DNA of 13,932 nt, taken from positions 1 to 13,932 of the forward strand of contig JAAFHH010000028.1 of NCBI GenBank assembly GCA_013297545.1. Reading direction: 5' to 3'. A model generated the notes under the pieces. The model saw nothing but the letters and a program-made list of their open reading frames with translations. It made no database searches and was not told the DNA's origin. Positions 6,895-13,724 of this stretch are shown piece after piece. Source of the DNA: Alphaproteobacteria bacterium (GTDB lineage Bacteria; Pseudomonadota; Alphaproteobacteria; Elsterales; Elsteraceae). The stretch's first letter is position 1. Each line of letters opens with the position of its first letter. The translations under genes and the position numbers were made by a program.

Positions 6895-7902
6895 ATGCAG
6901 TCTCGGCGGCGACGCGGTGGTCTCACCCCGGCTCTGGCAGCAGTGGCGATCGCTGGCTTGTGTCTGGATCTGGGGCCGGCCCAGGCCCAACAAGCCAAGA
7001 TGTTCCGCATTGGCACACCGGCGGTCGACAGTCCGGTGTTTGAAGTGGCGGGCCTGGTCGCCAATGGGCTGAGCAATCCCCCCGGCGGGCGGCCGTGTGA
7101 TCGCGGCGGGGCCTGCGGCGTGCCGGGCCTGATCGCGGCCGTGCAGGCCTTGTCCGGCGTGTCGGACGCGCTTGAACAAGTGACCCGGCGCCAGATCGAT
7201 GGCGTCGTGCTCTCAGTCTCTGACGCGTTGCGCGGTTTTGAACAGCCGGACAACCCGCTGACCGCGCTGCGCACGGTTGGCACCTTGTTTGTCGAAGAAC
7301 TGCATCTGCTGGTGGCGGAGGGTAATGGCGCCCTCGACCTCACCGATCTGCTGCAAGAGGACATTGCCGTTGGGCTCGGCCAAGGCCAGCCGTCGGCTTT
7401 GCTGCGCGATCTGGTGCCGGCGCTTGGCTTTGCACCGGAGCGTGCGCGGTTCATGAGCATTCAGGACGCGGTTGCCGCGGTCGCAACTGGCCGGGTGCAC
7501 GCGGCCATGGTGCTGGCGACGTGGCCGCAGCCCTGGATCAATGGCGGGCCGCGCCTGCGCCTGATCCCACTCACTGCCGCGCAAACCGCGGGGCTAATCG
7601 CGGACCGCAACTACCTTGTGCCACGCCAGATGCCGATCACCTTGGTGGAAGGTGGGCCGCTCGGCACCACGGTGGGCGCACCCACCCAATTGTTTGTGCC
7701 GGCGGATAGCGATGTTGAGCTGGTCTACCAGCTCGCCCGCTCGCTCTGGCATCCGGCGACCTTGCGCATGCTCGGCGGCGGACCGGTCGAGGCGAAGGAT
7801 GCCAAGCCAGCCCAGGCGCTCGCCGGCGTGCGCGTCCCCCTGCACCTCGGTGCCCAGCGCTGGTATCGCGAAACCGGTCTGCTGCCCGCCCCGCGACCAT
7901 AA
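6895..7902 (+). CDS. TAXI-family TRAP-type periplasmic solute-binding protein
   Basis: A 335-residue secreted protein. The signal peptide at 1-31 has an Arg-rich start, a hydrophobic core LTPALAAVAIAGL and ends AQA before QQAK. TAXI proteins capture small carboxylates, amino acids or similar ligands for TRAP transporters. Support comes from FRIGT after the signal, the family segment CDRGGACGVPGL (Cys pair included), and the end GAQRWYRETGL. The usual Gly-rich, Tyr-containing ligand loop after FRIGT is altered here to PAVDSPVFEVAG, so the ligand may differ. No TRAP membrane subunit is encoded nearby, so it may serve a distant transporter or act as a sensor. ATG 6895 was chosen to give a compact signal peptide; an in-frame GTG at 6886 is possible, and neither has a strong ribosome site. 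Confidence 0.85.
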   Translation: MQSRRRRGGLTPALAAVAIAGLCLDLGPAQAQQAKMFRIGTPAVDSPVFEVAGLVANGLSNPPGGRPCDRGGACGVPGLIAAVQALSGVSDALEQVTRRQIDGVVLSVSDALRGFEQPDNPLTALRTVGTLFVEELHLLVAEGNGALDLTDLLQEDIAVGLGQGQPSALLRDLVPALGFAPERARFMSIQDAVAAVATGRVHAAMVLATWPQPWINGGPRLRLIPLTAAQTAGLIADRNYLVPRQMPITLVEGGPLGTTVGAPTQLFVPADSDVELVYQLARSLWHPATLRMLGGGPVEAKDAKPAQALAGVRVPLHLGAQRWYRETGLLPAPRP

Positions 7903-7907
7903 GCCGA

Positions 7908-7935
7908 TTGGCATAGGCAAAAATTTCCGTAAAAT
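7908..7935 (+). promoter_or_regulatory. Sigma70-like promoter for the PilZ gene
   Basis: TTGGCA (7908-7913) and TAAAAT (7930-7935) are separated by 16 bp in an unusually AT-rich patch just after the TAXI stop codon. The downstream start at 8026 leaves a leader of about 85 nt. Confidence 0.5.
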
Positions 7936-8025
7936 TTAACCCTAATGTGGGAGCGATGGTGACGATCATCACAGCCGCTCGCATCGATGGTTTGTATGCT
8001 TGGCGCGCGTTCGGCAGGGATTGCG

Positions 8026-8382
8026 ATGACGATGGACGGGTCAAGACAGGCTTTGGCGTTGGAGTTGCTCGGCAGTGTTCGGGCATCTCGATTGGGGGCC
8101 GCGGCGGGGCGCGCGGCTGGCGCGCCGCGCTTGCGCGTGCAATTGCCCCAAGGGGTGTTTGATACGCTGGATTGGTCGCTGGGCGGCATGCGTTTGCATA
8201 TGCCAGCCCCTCCGGCACCTGAGGGCACGGAGCTGCCGGTGCGCGTGGCGATTCCCGGCAAAGTGCTGACGGCGGTCGCCATGGTCGGTCGGTTCGACCC
8301 GGCGGAGCGGGTGTGTTCGTTCCGCTTTACCCGCTTGGACCAGGCCGCAATGACTGAACTTGCGCGCATCGCCCGCGGCTGA
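8026..8382 (+). CDS. PilZ-domain protein with incomplete c-di-GMP motif
   Basis: A 118-residue cytoplasmic protein. PilZ domains bind c-di-GMP through an RxxxR motif and, about 20-30 residues later, a (D/N)xSxxG motif. The second is clear as DWSLGG at 49-54, followed by the strand-rich pattern of the family (GMRLHMP, GTELPVRVAIPGK, LTAVAMVGRF, RVCSFRFTRLD). The first is not: upstream arginines occur as R19-A-S-R22 and R35-L-R37, without proper RxxxR spacing. Ligand binding is therefore doubtful. I chose ATG 8026 because AGGGA lies 5 nt upstream; ATG 7987 would add 13 unlike residues. Weakly similar PilZ-like proteins of this size are common in Rhodospirillales. It has its own promoter candidate at 7908-7935 and precedes asmA by 92 bp. 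Confidence 0.75.
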   Translation: MTMDGSRQALALELLGSVRASRLGAAAGRAAGAPRLRVQLPQGVFDTLDWSLGGMRLHMPAPPAPEGTELPVRVAIPGKVLTAVAMVGRFDPAERVCSFRFTRLDQAAMTELARIARG

Positions 8383-8461
8383 GCGGTTTTCTCAGCACTC
8401 AAGCACACGAACGTTGTCTTTCCCGCCCTTTGTTCCAACACTGACCGCGGTTTTGGCCAGC

Positions 8462-8469
8462 GGGAGGGA
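8462..8469 (+). promoter_or_regulatory. Shine-Dalgarno supporting a TTG start for asmA-like gene
   Basis: GGGAGGGA with a 7-nt gap from its GGAGG core to TTG 8475. No in-frame ATG is nearby, so this decides the start. Confidence 0.6.
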
Positions 8470-8474
8470 TCCGG

Positions 8475-10961
8475 TTGCGGCGCGTGCTCTGGATTGGGTT
8501 GGTGATTGCCGTCGCGGGCTTGGCAGCAGCCGGGTGGCGCTTGATCGACACCTGGACGCCGGAGCACACGGCCCGGTCACTCGCCAGCGCGATCGGTGGT
8601 GATGTCGGACGCGCGGAGCTGTCGTTCCGGCCCTGGCCGATGCTGACCGGTGCCGGGCTGGTCGCGGGCGACAGCCGCGTGGCGGCGTTTGAAGCCACAC
8701 CAAGCGTGGCAGCGCTGCTGCTCGGCCGCTTGGACGTGCACACGCTCACCGCGCGCGGTGCCGAGCTCTCGCTGTCGACGGCGCTGGCACTCGCCGCCCG
8801 GGTGCAGCAGCTGCGGCTCGAGGCTGCCAGCATCGTGTTGCCCTCGGGCGATCGGCTGGCGGACCTTACGCTGACGGCCACCACTGATACGGCAGGCGTG
8901 GCTGTGCTGATTCGCAGTGCGGCTGCCACCGTCGAGCTGCGGCTCACCACCGGCGGTGCGCTGAGCGCGCTGGCAACCATCCCCGACATCGGCGTGCTGC
9001 GCTTTGCCGGCATGGTCGAGGCTGAGCGGGTGGTGGGTCGCCTCAACCTCGAACGGGCTGACGCCGGGCGGGCGCTGGCAGCCCTCGGTCTCGCCGGCGC
9101 CGGGGCGGTGACCGGCACGATCGATTTGGCCGCGACCAGCACCACGCTGACTGCAACCGCGATCGATCTGCTGGCGGCTGGCAGTCGCCTCAGCGGCACG
9201 GCGCGCTGGCAGTTCGCGGGCAAGCAGCTTGATCTCAGCCTCAACACCCCCAGCCTCGACCTTGATCGGCTGATCCGCCCGGTGCTGCCAGGACCGGCGG
9301 CAGTCTCGGTCGCGCTGGTGTTGGAGGCGGCGAGTGTGCGCTGGCAGGGGGACGTCTATCGCCGCGTCAACCTCACGCTTGATCGCACCGGCTCAGGGGC
9401 AACGATCCACCGGTTTGAAGCGATTGTGCCGGGCGGGGTGGAGCTTGCGGGCACCGGCGAGGTCGACCTCGCGGTCCCCTGGCTAGCCGCGCGCATCGAA
9501 CTCGGCGGCGATGATATCCGCCGCAGCCTCATCTGGCTGACGGGTGCGGGGGCGAGCCTGCCCGATGCGCTGGCGCGTGACTTTGCTGCCGTGGCGACAC
9601 TCGACCTCACCGCGACCCGCGCGGTGCTGGCCGGCATTGACGCCAGTGTGGGCGCGAGCCGCATCGCCGGCGACGCCACCATTCGGCTGGCCGATCGGCG
9701 GGTTGATGTGGTTGGCACCATCGATCAGCTGGTGCTGCCAACCTGGCCGGCAGTGCCTGCGGAGATGCCGGGCTGGCGCGGCGCGTTCGACGTCGCGGTT
9801 GGATCGGCGTCGGTTGCAGGCCTGCCGATCGAGCGGTTGCGCTTGGTTGGCAGTGCGGAAGCGGGCGTGATTGTCCTCGATGCGGCCAGTGCGGCCGTGC
9901 AGGGCCTGGCGATCACGGCTGCTGGCACCTTGGCCGGCCGGGCTGGCGCGCCGCAGCTGCGCCTGCGCTTCGCCGCACCGGAGCGGTTTGAGGTTGATCT
10001 GACCGCGGATGCGCAAGCGACCAGCCTTGCCGGCAGCGTGACCCACGGCCAGCAGGTGCTCGCCCTTGATGGCATCCTCACGCCCACGGCAGCGCTCAGT
10101 CTGCTGGATGATCAGGATGGCCTGGAACTGCGCGGCACCGGCGGGCCAGACCGGTTGGCCGTGACCATCCGCAGCCCAGCACTGATCGGCACCGGAACGG
10201 TGGACGACCCGCTCGCCTGGGCGCTCGGGGTAGGGGGTGACCTGGCGCTGACCGGCACGCTCGCCCGAGTGTGTGAGCTGCCGCTTGACCTGGTCAGCTG
10301 CCTGGGTCTCGCCCCCCTGCCAGGCCTCTGGCGGGCGGAGGTTGATCTGCCGGCCGTCACGCTGGGCGGGATCAGCTTCTCAAACGGGCGCGTGCGTCGC
10401 AGTGCGAGCGATGGCCGCACCACGCTGACGCTCAGCGCGCGTGCGGGCGGCACTGTAGAGCTCGCCGGGTTGGAAGGACCGGCCGTCACCGTGGTCCTGC
10501 ACGGGGTGGCACTCGCCACCTTGGCGGACCCAACAGTGCTGGCACTCGGTGCTACCGGCACGCTTGATGGCGAGGGCGCGCACCGGCTTGGCAGCACGAG
10601 TGCGCTCGCAGCGCAGGTGCGCGGGCTTACGCTTGGCCTGGATCTTGAGCGGCTCGGCCAAGCGATCGCAGCCGAGGATGCAGCCGCTATGCTGGCAGCC
10701 CTGACCGCGGGCAGCACGATGTTTGATCGCGGTCAGGTCATGCTCGCGATCGGCGATCAGGTGCAGCTCAGCCGGCTGCTCGGCGGCAGTGCGCTCGGAC
10801 AGGTGCGGCTGGACATCGTCGACGGCGAGGCGCGCTTGGAAGTCCGCCCGACGGCGGCATCCGGCCGGGTGGTCGAGCTCAGCTGGCGGGTTGGCTCAGT
10901 CCCGAGCGACGGCGTGCTTACTCTCGACCGTCGGCTGCTCGCGCGCTCAGCGCGTGATTGA
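8475..10961 (+). CDS. AsmA-like envelope protein
   Basis: An 828-residue protein with an N-terminal membrane anchor (VLWIGLVIAVAGLAAAGWRL, ~4-23) and a long beta-rich periplasmic part. It has the low-complexity Ala/Leu/Gly repeats and the recurring G-x-L-x-G...L-x-L...LDLDRL pattern of AsmA family proteins (for example the segment ending SLDLDRLIRP). AsmA-like proteins belong to the bridge-like lipid transfer group and affect outer-membrane lipid balance. Cys600 and Cys609 are close enough to form a disulfide in the periplasm. The start is TTG 8475, with GGAGG 7 nt upstream; GTG 8484 in the same frame is less well placed. The last 44 nt overlap, tail to tail, the ribbon-helix-helix gene on the other strand. 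PilZ lies 92 bp upstream. Confidence 0.8.
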   Translation: MRRVLWIGLVIAVAGLAAAGWRLIDTWTPEHTARSLASAIGGDVGRAELSFRPWPMLTGAGLVAGDSRVAAFEATPSVAALLLGRLDVHTLTARGAELSLSTALALAARVQQLRLEAASIVLPSGDRLADLTLTATTDTAGVAVLIRSAAATVELRLTTGGALSALATIPDIGVLRFAGMVEAERVVGRLNLERADAGRALAALGLAGAGAVTGTIDLAATSTTLTATAIDLLAAGSRLSGTARWQFAGKQLDLSLNTPSLDLDRLIRPVLPGPAAVSVALVLEAASVRWQGDVYRRVNLTLDRTGSGATIHRFEAIVPGGVELAGTGEVDLAVPWLAARIELGGDDIRRSLIWLTGAGASLPDALARDFAAVATLDLTATRAVLAGIDASVGASRIAGDATIRLADRRVDVVGTIDQLVLPTWPAVPAEMPGWRGAFDVAVGSASVAGLPIERLRLVGSAEAGVIVLDAASAAVQGLAITAAGTLAGRAGAPQLRLRFAAPERFEVDLTADAQATSLAGSVTHGQQVLALDGILTPTAALSLLDDQDGLELRGTGGPDRLAVTIRSPALIGTGTVDDPLAWALGVGGDLALTGTLARVCELPLDLVSCLGLAPLPGLWRAEVDLPAVTLGGISFSNGRVRRSASDGRTTLTLSARAGGTVELAGLEGPAVTVVLHGVALATLADPTVLALGATGTLDGEGAHRLGSTSALAAQVRGLTLGLDLERLGQAIAAEDAAAMLAALTAGSTMFDRGQVMLAIGDQVQLSRLLGGSALGQVRLDIVDGEARLEVRPTAASGRVVELSWRVGSVPSDGVLTLDRRLLARSARD

Positions 10962-11178
10962 GCAAAAACACCCGGATCGCGGACGACAAGTTGCCGCGCC
11001 GGCTGGCATCGAGCGTGGTAACCAGATCGTTTACGCTGACCCGCCGCTCGGCGGCTGCGCGCTTCAGCTGTGCCCAGAAGGCGGTTTCCAGAGAGATCGA
11101 AGTCTTGTGACCCGCGATCATCACGGACCGCTTGGCGATTTCGCACTCCGCTGGATCAAGGACAGGGGCGTCGGTCAT
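10918..11178 (-). CDS. Ribbon-helix-helix domain protein (RHH_4 type)
   Basis: An 86-residue protein. Residues ~17-72 (KRSVMIAGHKTSISLETAFW, then AAERRVSVNDLV and GNLSSAIRVFLL) fit the RHH_4 family of alphaproteobacterial proteins. The first strand, around SVMIAGHKTSIS, would contact DNA or a partner. Targets are unknown; RHH proteins usually bind DNA as dimers. It is the last gene of the sigma/anti-sigma/sensor operon. Its ATG (11178-11176) overlaps the previous TGA by 4 nt, with GGAGGTGG upstream, so translation is coupled. Its TAA at 10920-10918 lies inside the asmA coding region of the opposite strand, giving a 44-nt convergent overlap. It may be a dedicated repressor or co-regulator of the operon, but RHH_4 genes also occur as stand-alone genes. 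Confidence 0.85.
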   Translation of the reverse strand: MTDAPVLDPAECEIAKRSVMIAGHKTSISLETAFWAQLKRAAAERRVSVNDLVTTLDASRRGNLSSAIRVFLLNHALSARAADGRE

Positions 11179-11675
11179 GGCGGGCCACCTCCGCGTGGGC
11201 CACCGGGCCCGGCGCTGGCGGCGCGTTGGCGCAAGAACTGGATCACTGCCATGCGGCGCTCTGGCGCGACGGTGAGGGTGAACTCCGTCACCAGCGCGCT
11301 CGACTCGCGCTGCTGGGCCGCGCGGATTGCCGAGATCTGCTCTTGCAGCCGGTCAATCTCCGCCCGGTCGAGGGTCGGGCGCATGACAGCTTGGGCAAGC
11401 GCAGTACTCGGGGCCTGCAGTTGGCGCTGATGGCGCCGGGTCGTCTCGCCCAGGGTCCGGCGAAGCTCGACGAAGCTTTGTTGTTCGCTCTGCGACAGGC
11501 CGAGGTCCTGCGCCGTCGCGGCGATGCGTTGGCGCTCGCCCTCGCGCACCCCATCGACCTTGCCGCGCAGGTACAAGAACCCGCCGAGGAAGGCGAGGTT
11601 GAGCGTGACCGACAGGCCAAGTGCTACCCAGAGCCAGCGCCGCGGCCGGCGCGGCAGATCGGCGTAGTCGCTCAC
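11175..11675 (-). CDS. Membrane-anchored periplasmic heavy-metal-sensor-like protein (Spy/CpxP/CnrX superfamily)
   Basis: A 166-residue protein: a short basic cytoplasmic tail, one membrane span at ~14-36 (WLWVALGLSVTLNLAFLGGF), then a helical periplasmic domain at ~40-150. LGLSQSEQQSF at 58-68 and LTVAPERRMAVIQFLRQR at 134-151 resemble the paired LTxxQ-like motifs of Spy/CpxP and Metal_resist proteins. It ends in a Gly/Pro-rich tail. In CnrYXH-type systems this protein senses a periplasmic signal and frees the sigma factor. Metal ligands are scarce here: one His (H82), two periplasmic Met (M98, M142) and no Cys, so metal sensing in the CnrX manner is doubtful and envelope or protein-folding stress is equally possible. 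It starts with GTG at 11675-11673, overlapping the anti-sigma TGA by 4 nt, and overlaps the RHH start by 4 nt. Confidence 0.8.
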   Translation of the reverse strand: MSDYADLPRRPRRWLWVALGLSVTLNLAFLGGFLYLRGKVDGVREGERQRIAATAQDLGLSQSEQQSFVELRRTLGETTRRHQRQLQAPSTALAQAVMRPTLDRAEIDRLQEQISAIRAAQQRESSALVTEFTLTVAPERRMAVIQFLRQRAASAGPGGPRGGGPP

Positions 11676-12106
11676 AGCACGGTATCCTGGTCCAAGGTCA
11701 AATCGCCATCGCCGCGCAGCAACAGGCTGTCGGCAGTGGCGACGCCAAATTCAAAGCCGAGTGCTGCGACCAACAGAATCGCGGCGGCAACCGAGGTCCA
11801 GCCGACCGCGCGGCGCCAGGCTGGTGGCGGGGGTTCCACCACCAGGGCGCGCGCCATGCGGATCGTGCGCAAGGGGGCAGGGATCGCCGCGACGTCGCCG
11901 AGCGCAACCGCGCGCGCGGCACGGACGTCTGCCAGCAGGGCAGGGTCCCGGGCGATCGCAGCCTCCAGCGCGTCGGCGGCGCTCGCCTCCAGCCGGCCTT
12001 CGGCATAGGCGGCGAGCGCCATGAAATCGGGTTCCGCCTCGGCGGGAGCCGCCGCGCGGTAGGTGCGCCAGAGTGCGCGATCCTCCGGGTCGTCTCGGTT
12101 GATCAT
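11672..12106 (-). CDS. Transmembrane anti-sigma factor
   Basis: A 144-residue protein with a cytoplasmic N-terminal region (~25-75) reading MALAAYAEGRLEASAADALE and DPALLADVRAARAV, the usual pattern of anti-sigma N-terminal helices. One membrane span follows at ~103-123 (TSVAAAILLVAALGFEFGVA), then a short periplasmic tail of about 20 residues. It has no Cys at all, so it is not a zinc (ZAS-type) anti-sigma factor. It should hold the upstream ECF sigma factor at the membrane and respond to the downstream periplasmic partner. The start is ATG 12106-12104, with GAGGAGG 5 nt upstream and a 4-nt overlap with the sigma TGA. A longer open frame to 12511 exists, but it runs over the sigma gene in another frame. 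Confidence 0.85.
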   Translation of the reverse strand: MINRDDPEDRALWRTYRAAAPAEAEPDFMALAAYAEGRLEASAADALEAAIARDPALLADVRAARAVALGDVAAIPAPLRTIRMARALVVEPPPPAWRRAVGWTSVAAAILLVAALGFEFGVATADSLLLRGDGDLTLDQDTVL

Positions 12107-12696
12107 GACTGCCTCCTCGACGGTTCTACGGGGGTCGGGGCTGTGCCATCCCCGTCCGTGCCAAAATGATGCCGCAATCGCACCATCGCCTTGTGGTGGG
12201 TTGAGCGAATGGTTTGAACATCGACGCCCAGGCGACCTGCGGCCTCGGCCGGGTCGAGGTCTTGGTCGTAGAGCAGGGCCAGAACAAGCGCTTGCCGGCC
12301 GGTCAACAGGCCGGGCGGGATTGCGATGTGTTCCGGTTCCACCGCTGGGATCGCCACCGCGGCTTCGGGTGCGTCGTCGATATCCACCGTGCGGTGCTGC
12401 TTGCGCCGCAGCTTGTCGATCGCGGTTGAGCGGGCAACCAGGGTCAGCCAGGTGACGATCGAGGCGCGCGCTGGATCGAACTGCCGCAGCAGACGGTAAT
12501 CGTCCTTGCACAGGCGCACGAACACGTCTTGCGCGATGTCGGTCGCATCCTCGATTGAGCGGCCACTGTCGGCAACCGCATTGCGGACAGCGGCGTGGAT
12601 CACACCGGCGTAGCGATCGACAAACCGCCGCCAGGCCGCCGGCACCCCCGCCACCAGGGCAGGCATATTGATGTCGTCCTGAGGCGTCGGGGTCAT
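12103..12696 (-). CDS. ECF-type RNA polymerase sigma factor
   Basis: A 197-residue sigma factor. Region 2 is at ~14-100 (DATDIAQDVFVRL, then ASIVTWLTLVARSTAIDKLRRK, the -10 recognition helix) and region 4 at ~128-178 (LTGRQALVLALLYDQDL, AAGRLGVDVQTIRSTHHKAM, the -35-binding helix-turn-helix). Regions 1 and 3 are absent, as expected for ECF factors. It heads a four-gene operon with its anti-sigma factor directly downstream (4-nt ATGA overlap), so it is probably held inactive until a periplasmic signal arrives. The first ATG at 12696 has no good ribosome site; ATG 12666 (Met11) has AGGA 10 nt upstream and is a real alternative. It follows the GntR gene by 43 bp on the same strand. I could not find a clear ECF-type autoregulated promoter in that gap. 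Confidence 0.9.
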   Translation of the reverse strand: MTPTPQDDINMPALVAGVPAAWRRFVDRYAGVIHAAVRNAVADSGRSIEDATDIAQDVFVRLCKDDYRLLRQFDPARASIVTWLTLVARSTAIDKLRRKQHRTVDIDDAPEAAVAIPAVEPEHIAIPPGLLTGRQALVLALLYDQDLDPAEAAGRLGVDVQTIRSTHHKAMVRLRHHFGTDGDGTAPTPVEPSRRQS

Positions 12697-12739
12697 AGCC
12701 TACGGTACGCTGCCACCGCGCCCGGCATCCCCGGAAAAG

Positions 12740-13633
12740 TTAGGGTGCGATCGATTCCGCCAAATGCACCTGCATCAGGCGTGCGGCGCGCTTGCGGTCG
12801 CCTGTGGCAATCGCATCCAAAATCGCGAGGTGGGACGCGGCTTGCGTGCGCACCACCTCGGGGCTGAGTGCCAGCACGGGCGTGCGCTCCAGCAGTTGCC
12901 GCACCGCCAATTGCTGGCGCACGGCTTGGTAGAGGAAGCGGTTGCCAGAGGCGGCGGCCAGCTGATCGTGGAACTGGCGGTTGATCTCGAAATAGGTCGG
13001 CCCATCAACCTCGCCAGCGCGCGCCATCAGATCTTGCTGCATCACGCGCAACAGCTGCAACTGGCGTTCCGGCAGATCGAAGGTCGGCTGGGTCAAGCCG
13101 GCCGCCTCGATCAGGAGCCGGAAGCGGTAGCTTTCCTGCAGCGCTTTGCGATCGGCTAAATCCGCCGTGAAGCGCCAGCCATGGCCGCTGGAGCGTTCGA
13201 CCAAGCCGTCAGACGCCAGCCGCATCAACACCCGGCGGATCAGGCCGCGGCCGTGGCCGTAGCGTTCGGTGAGTTCGGATTCCGACACCTCGTCCGCCAA
13301 CACGCCCTGCGCACGATCGCCCAGCAGCGCGTCGGTGAAGCTGTCTTCTTCGGAGACACCGAGGGTGTCGAGGGCGCGGCGGAGCTCCGCTGCCGGCACC
13401 AGCGGCCGGTAGCCGTGGCGCGGCTCAGCTGCGAGCAGGCCGCGGTCGGCCAAAATCCCGAGCACTGTGCGCACGGGCGAGCGCGAAATCTCCAGCTCGT
13501 CAGCAAGATCAGACTCGACCAACCGAAACGTCGGATCGGTGCCGAGCGCCAGGCATCGCTGCAGCACCAGGCGCGCAACTTTGATCTGCAATGAACTAGC
13601 AAGTGTATCAATCGATGCGTCTGCGGTGGACAT
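12740..13633 (-). CDS. GntR/FCD transcriptional regulator with two winged helix-turn-helix domains
   Basis: A 297-residue regulator. Residues ~14-78 form a GntR-like winged helix (FRLVESDLADELEISRSPVR, LADRGLLAAEPRHGYR). Residues ~108-156 form a second one (LADEVSESELTERYGHGRGL, LASDGLVERSSGHGWRF). The rest (~165-292) is an FCD effector domain whose likely metal ligands are visible as N218, H222, H268 and H290. FCD regulators bind small carboxylates and usually act as repressors of catabolic genes; standard ones carry a single winged helix and are about 230-250 residues. The extra domain explains the length. It lies downstream of a DODA-type dioxygenase on the same strand and 43 bp upstream of the ECF sigma gene. 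Its leader holds two dyads that fit autoregulation. The ATG at 13633 has a weak ribosome site. Confidence 0.9.
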   Translation of the reverse strand: MSTADASIDTLASSLQIKVARLVLQRCLALGTDPTFRLVESDLADELEISRSPVRTVLGILADRGLLAAEPRHGYRPLVPAAELRRALDTLGVSEEDSFTDALLGDRAQGVLADEVSESELTERYGHGRGLIRRVLMRLASDGLVERSSGHGWRFTADLADRKALQESYRFRLLIEAAGLTQPTFDLPERQLQLLRVMQQDLMARAGEVDGPTYFEINRQFHDQLAAASGNRFLYQAVRQQLAVRQLLERTPVLALSPEVVRTQAASHLAILDAIATGDRKRAARLMQVHLAESIAP

Positions 13634-13646
13634 TGGCGGCGGCCCC

Positions 13647-13659
13647 CGGGGTCACCCCG
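13647..13659. promoter_or_regulatory. Palindrome just upstream of the GntR start (candidate operator)
   Basis: A 13-bp palindrome, 6-bp arms CGGGGT / ACCCCG around one base, centred 20 nt before the GntR start codon. The position fits an autoregulatory operator, but GC-rich palindromes also arise by chance at this base composition. Confidence 0.35.
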
Positions 13660-13663
13660 CGGT

Positions 13664-13691
13664 CATAAACGCTCGATCCCAGCCCTGTCCA
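13664..13691 (-). promoter_or_regulatory. Weak promoter candidate for the GntR gene
   Basis: On the minus strand TGGACA (13691-13686) and TTTATG (13669-13664) are 16 bp apart. The -35 is close to consensus but the -10 is poor. It lies between the two dyads at 13647-13659 and 13698-13716. Confidence 0.25.
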
Positions 13692-13697
13692 GCATCA

Positions 13698-13716
13698 ATG
13701 ACACAAAAACTGTCAT
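13698..13716. promoter_or_regulatory. Inverted repeat upstream of the GntR gene (candidate operator)
   Basis: Perfect 6-bp arms ATGACA and TGTCAT flank an AT-rich 7-nt spacer in the otherwise GC-rich leader between the dioxygenase stop and the GntR start. Arm-to-arm centre distance is 13 bp, slightly over one helical turn, which fits a dimeric regulator. It sits 7 bp upstream of the candidate -35. Confidence 0.45.
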
Positions 13717-13724
13717 ATGCCGGC

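Noticed and set aside
8360..8398. CCGC/GCGG hairpin with TTTT after the PilZ stop as a terminator
   Set aside because: The stem is only 4 bp and overlaps the coding end; not convincing.
11672..12511. 279-residue reading of the anti-sigma gene from an upstream start
   Set aside because: The extra N-terminus lies over the sigma factor gene in another frame and is Arg/Pro-rich; ATG 12106 has a strong ribosome site and the 4-nt overlap.
12707..12739. Terminator or ECF-type promoter between the GntR and sigma genes
   Set aside because: Only a 4-bp CCGG/CCGG stem without a T-run was found, and no convincing GGAAC-like -35 with a matching -10.
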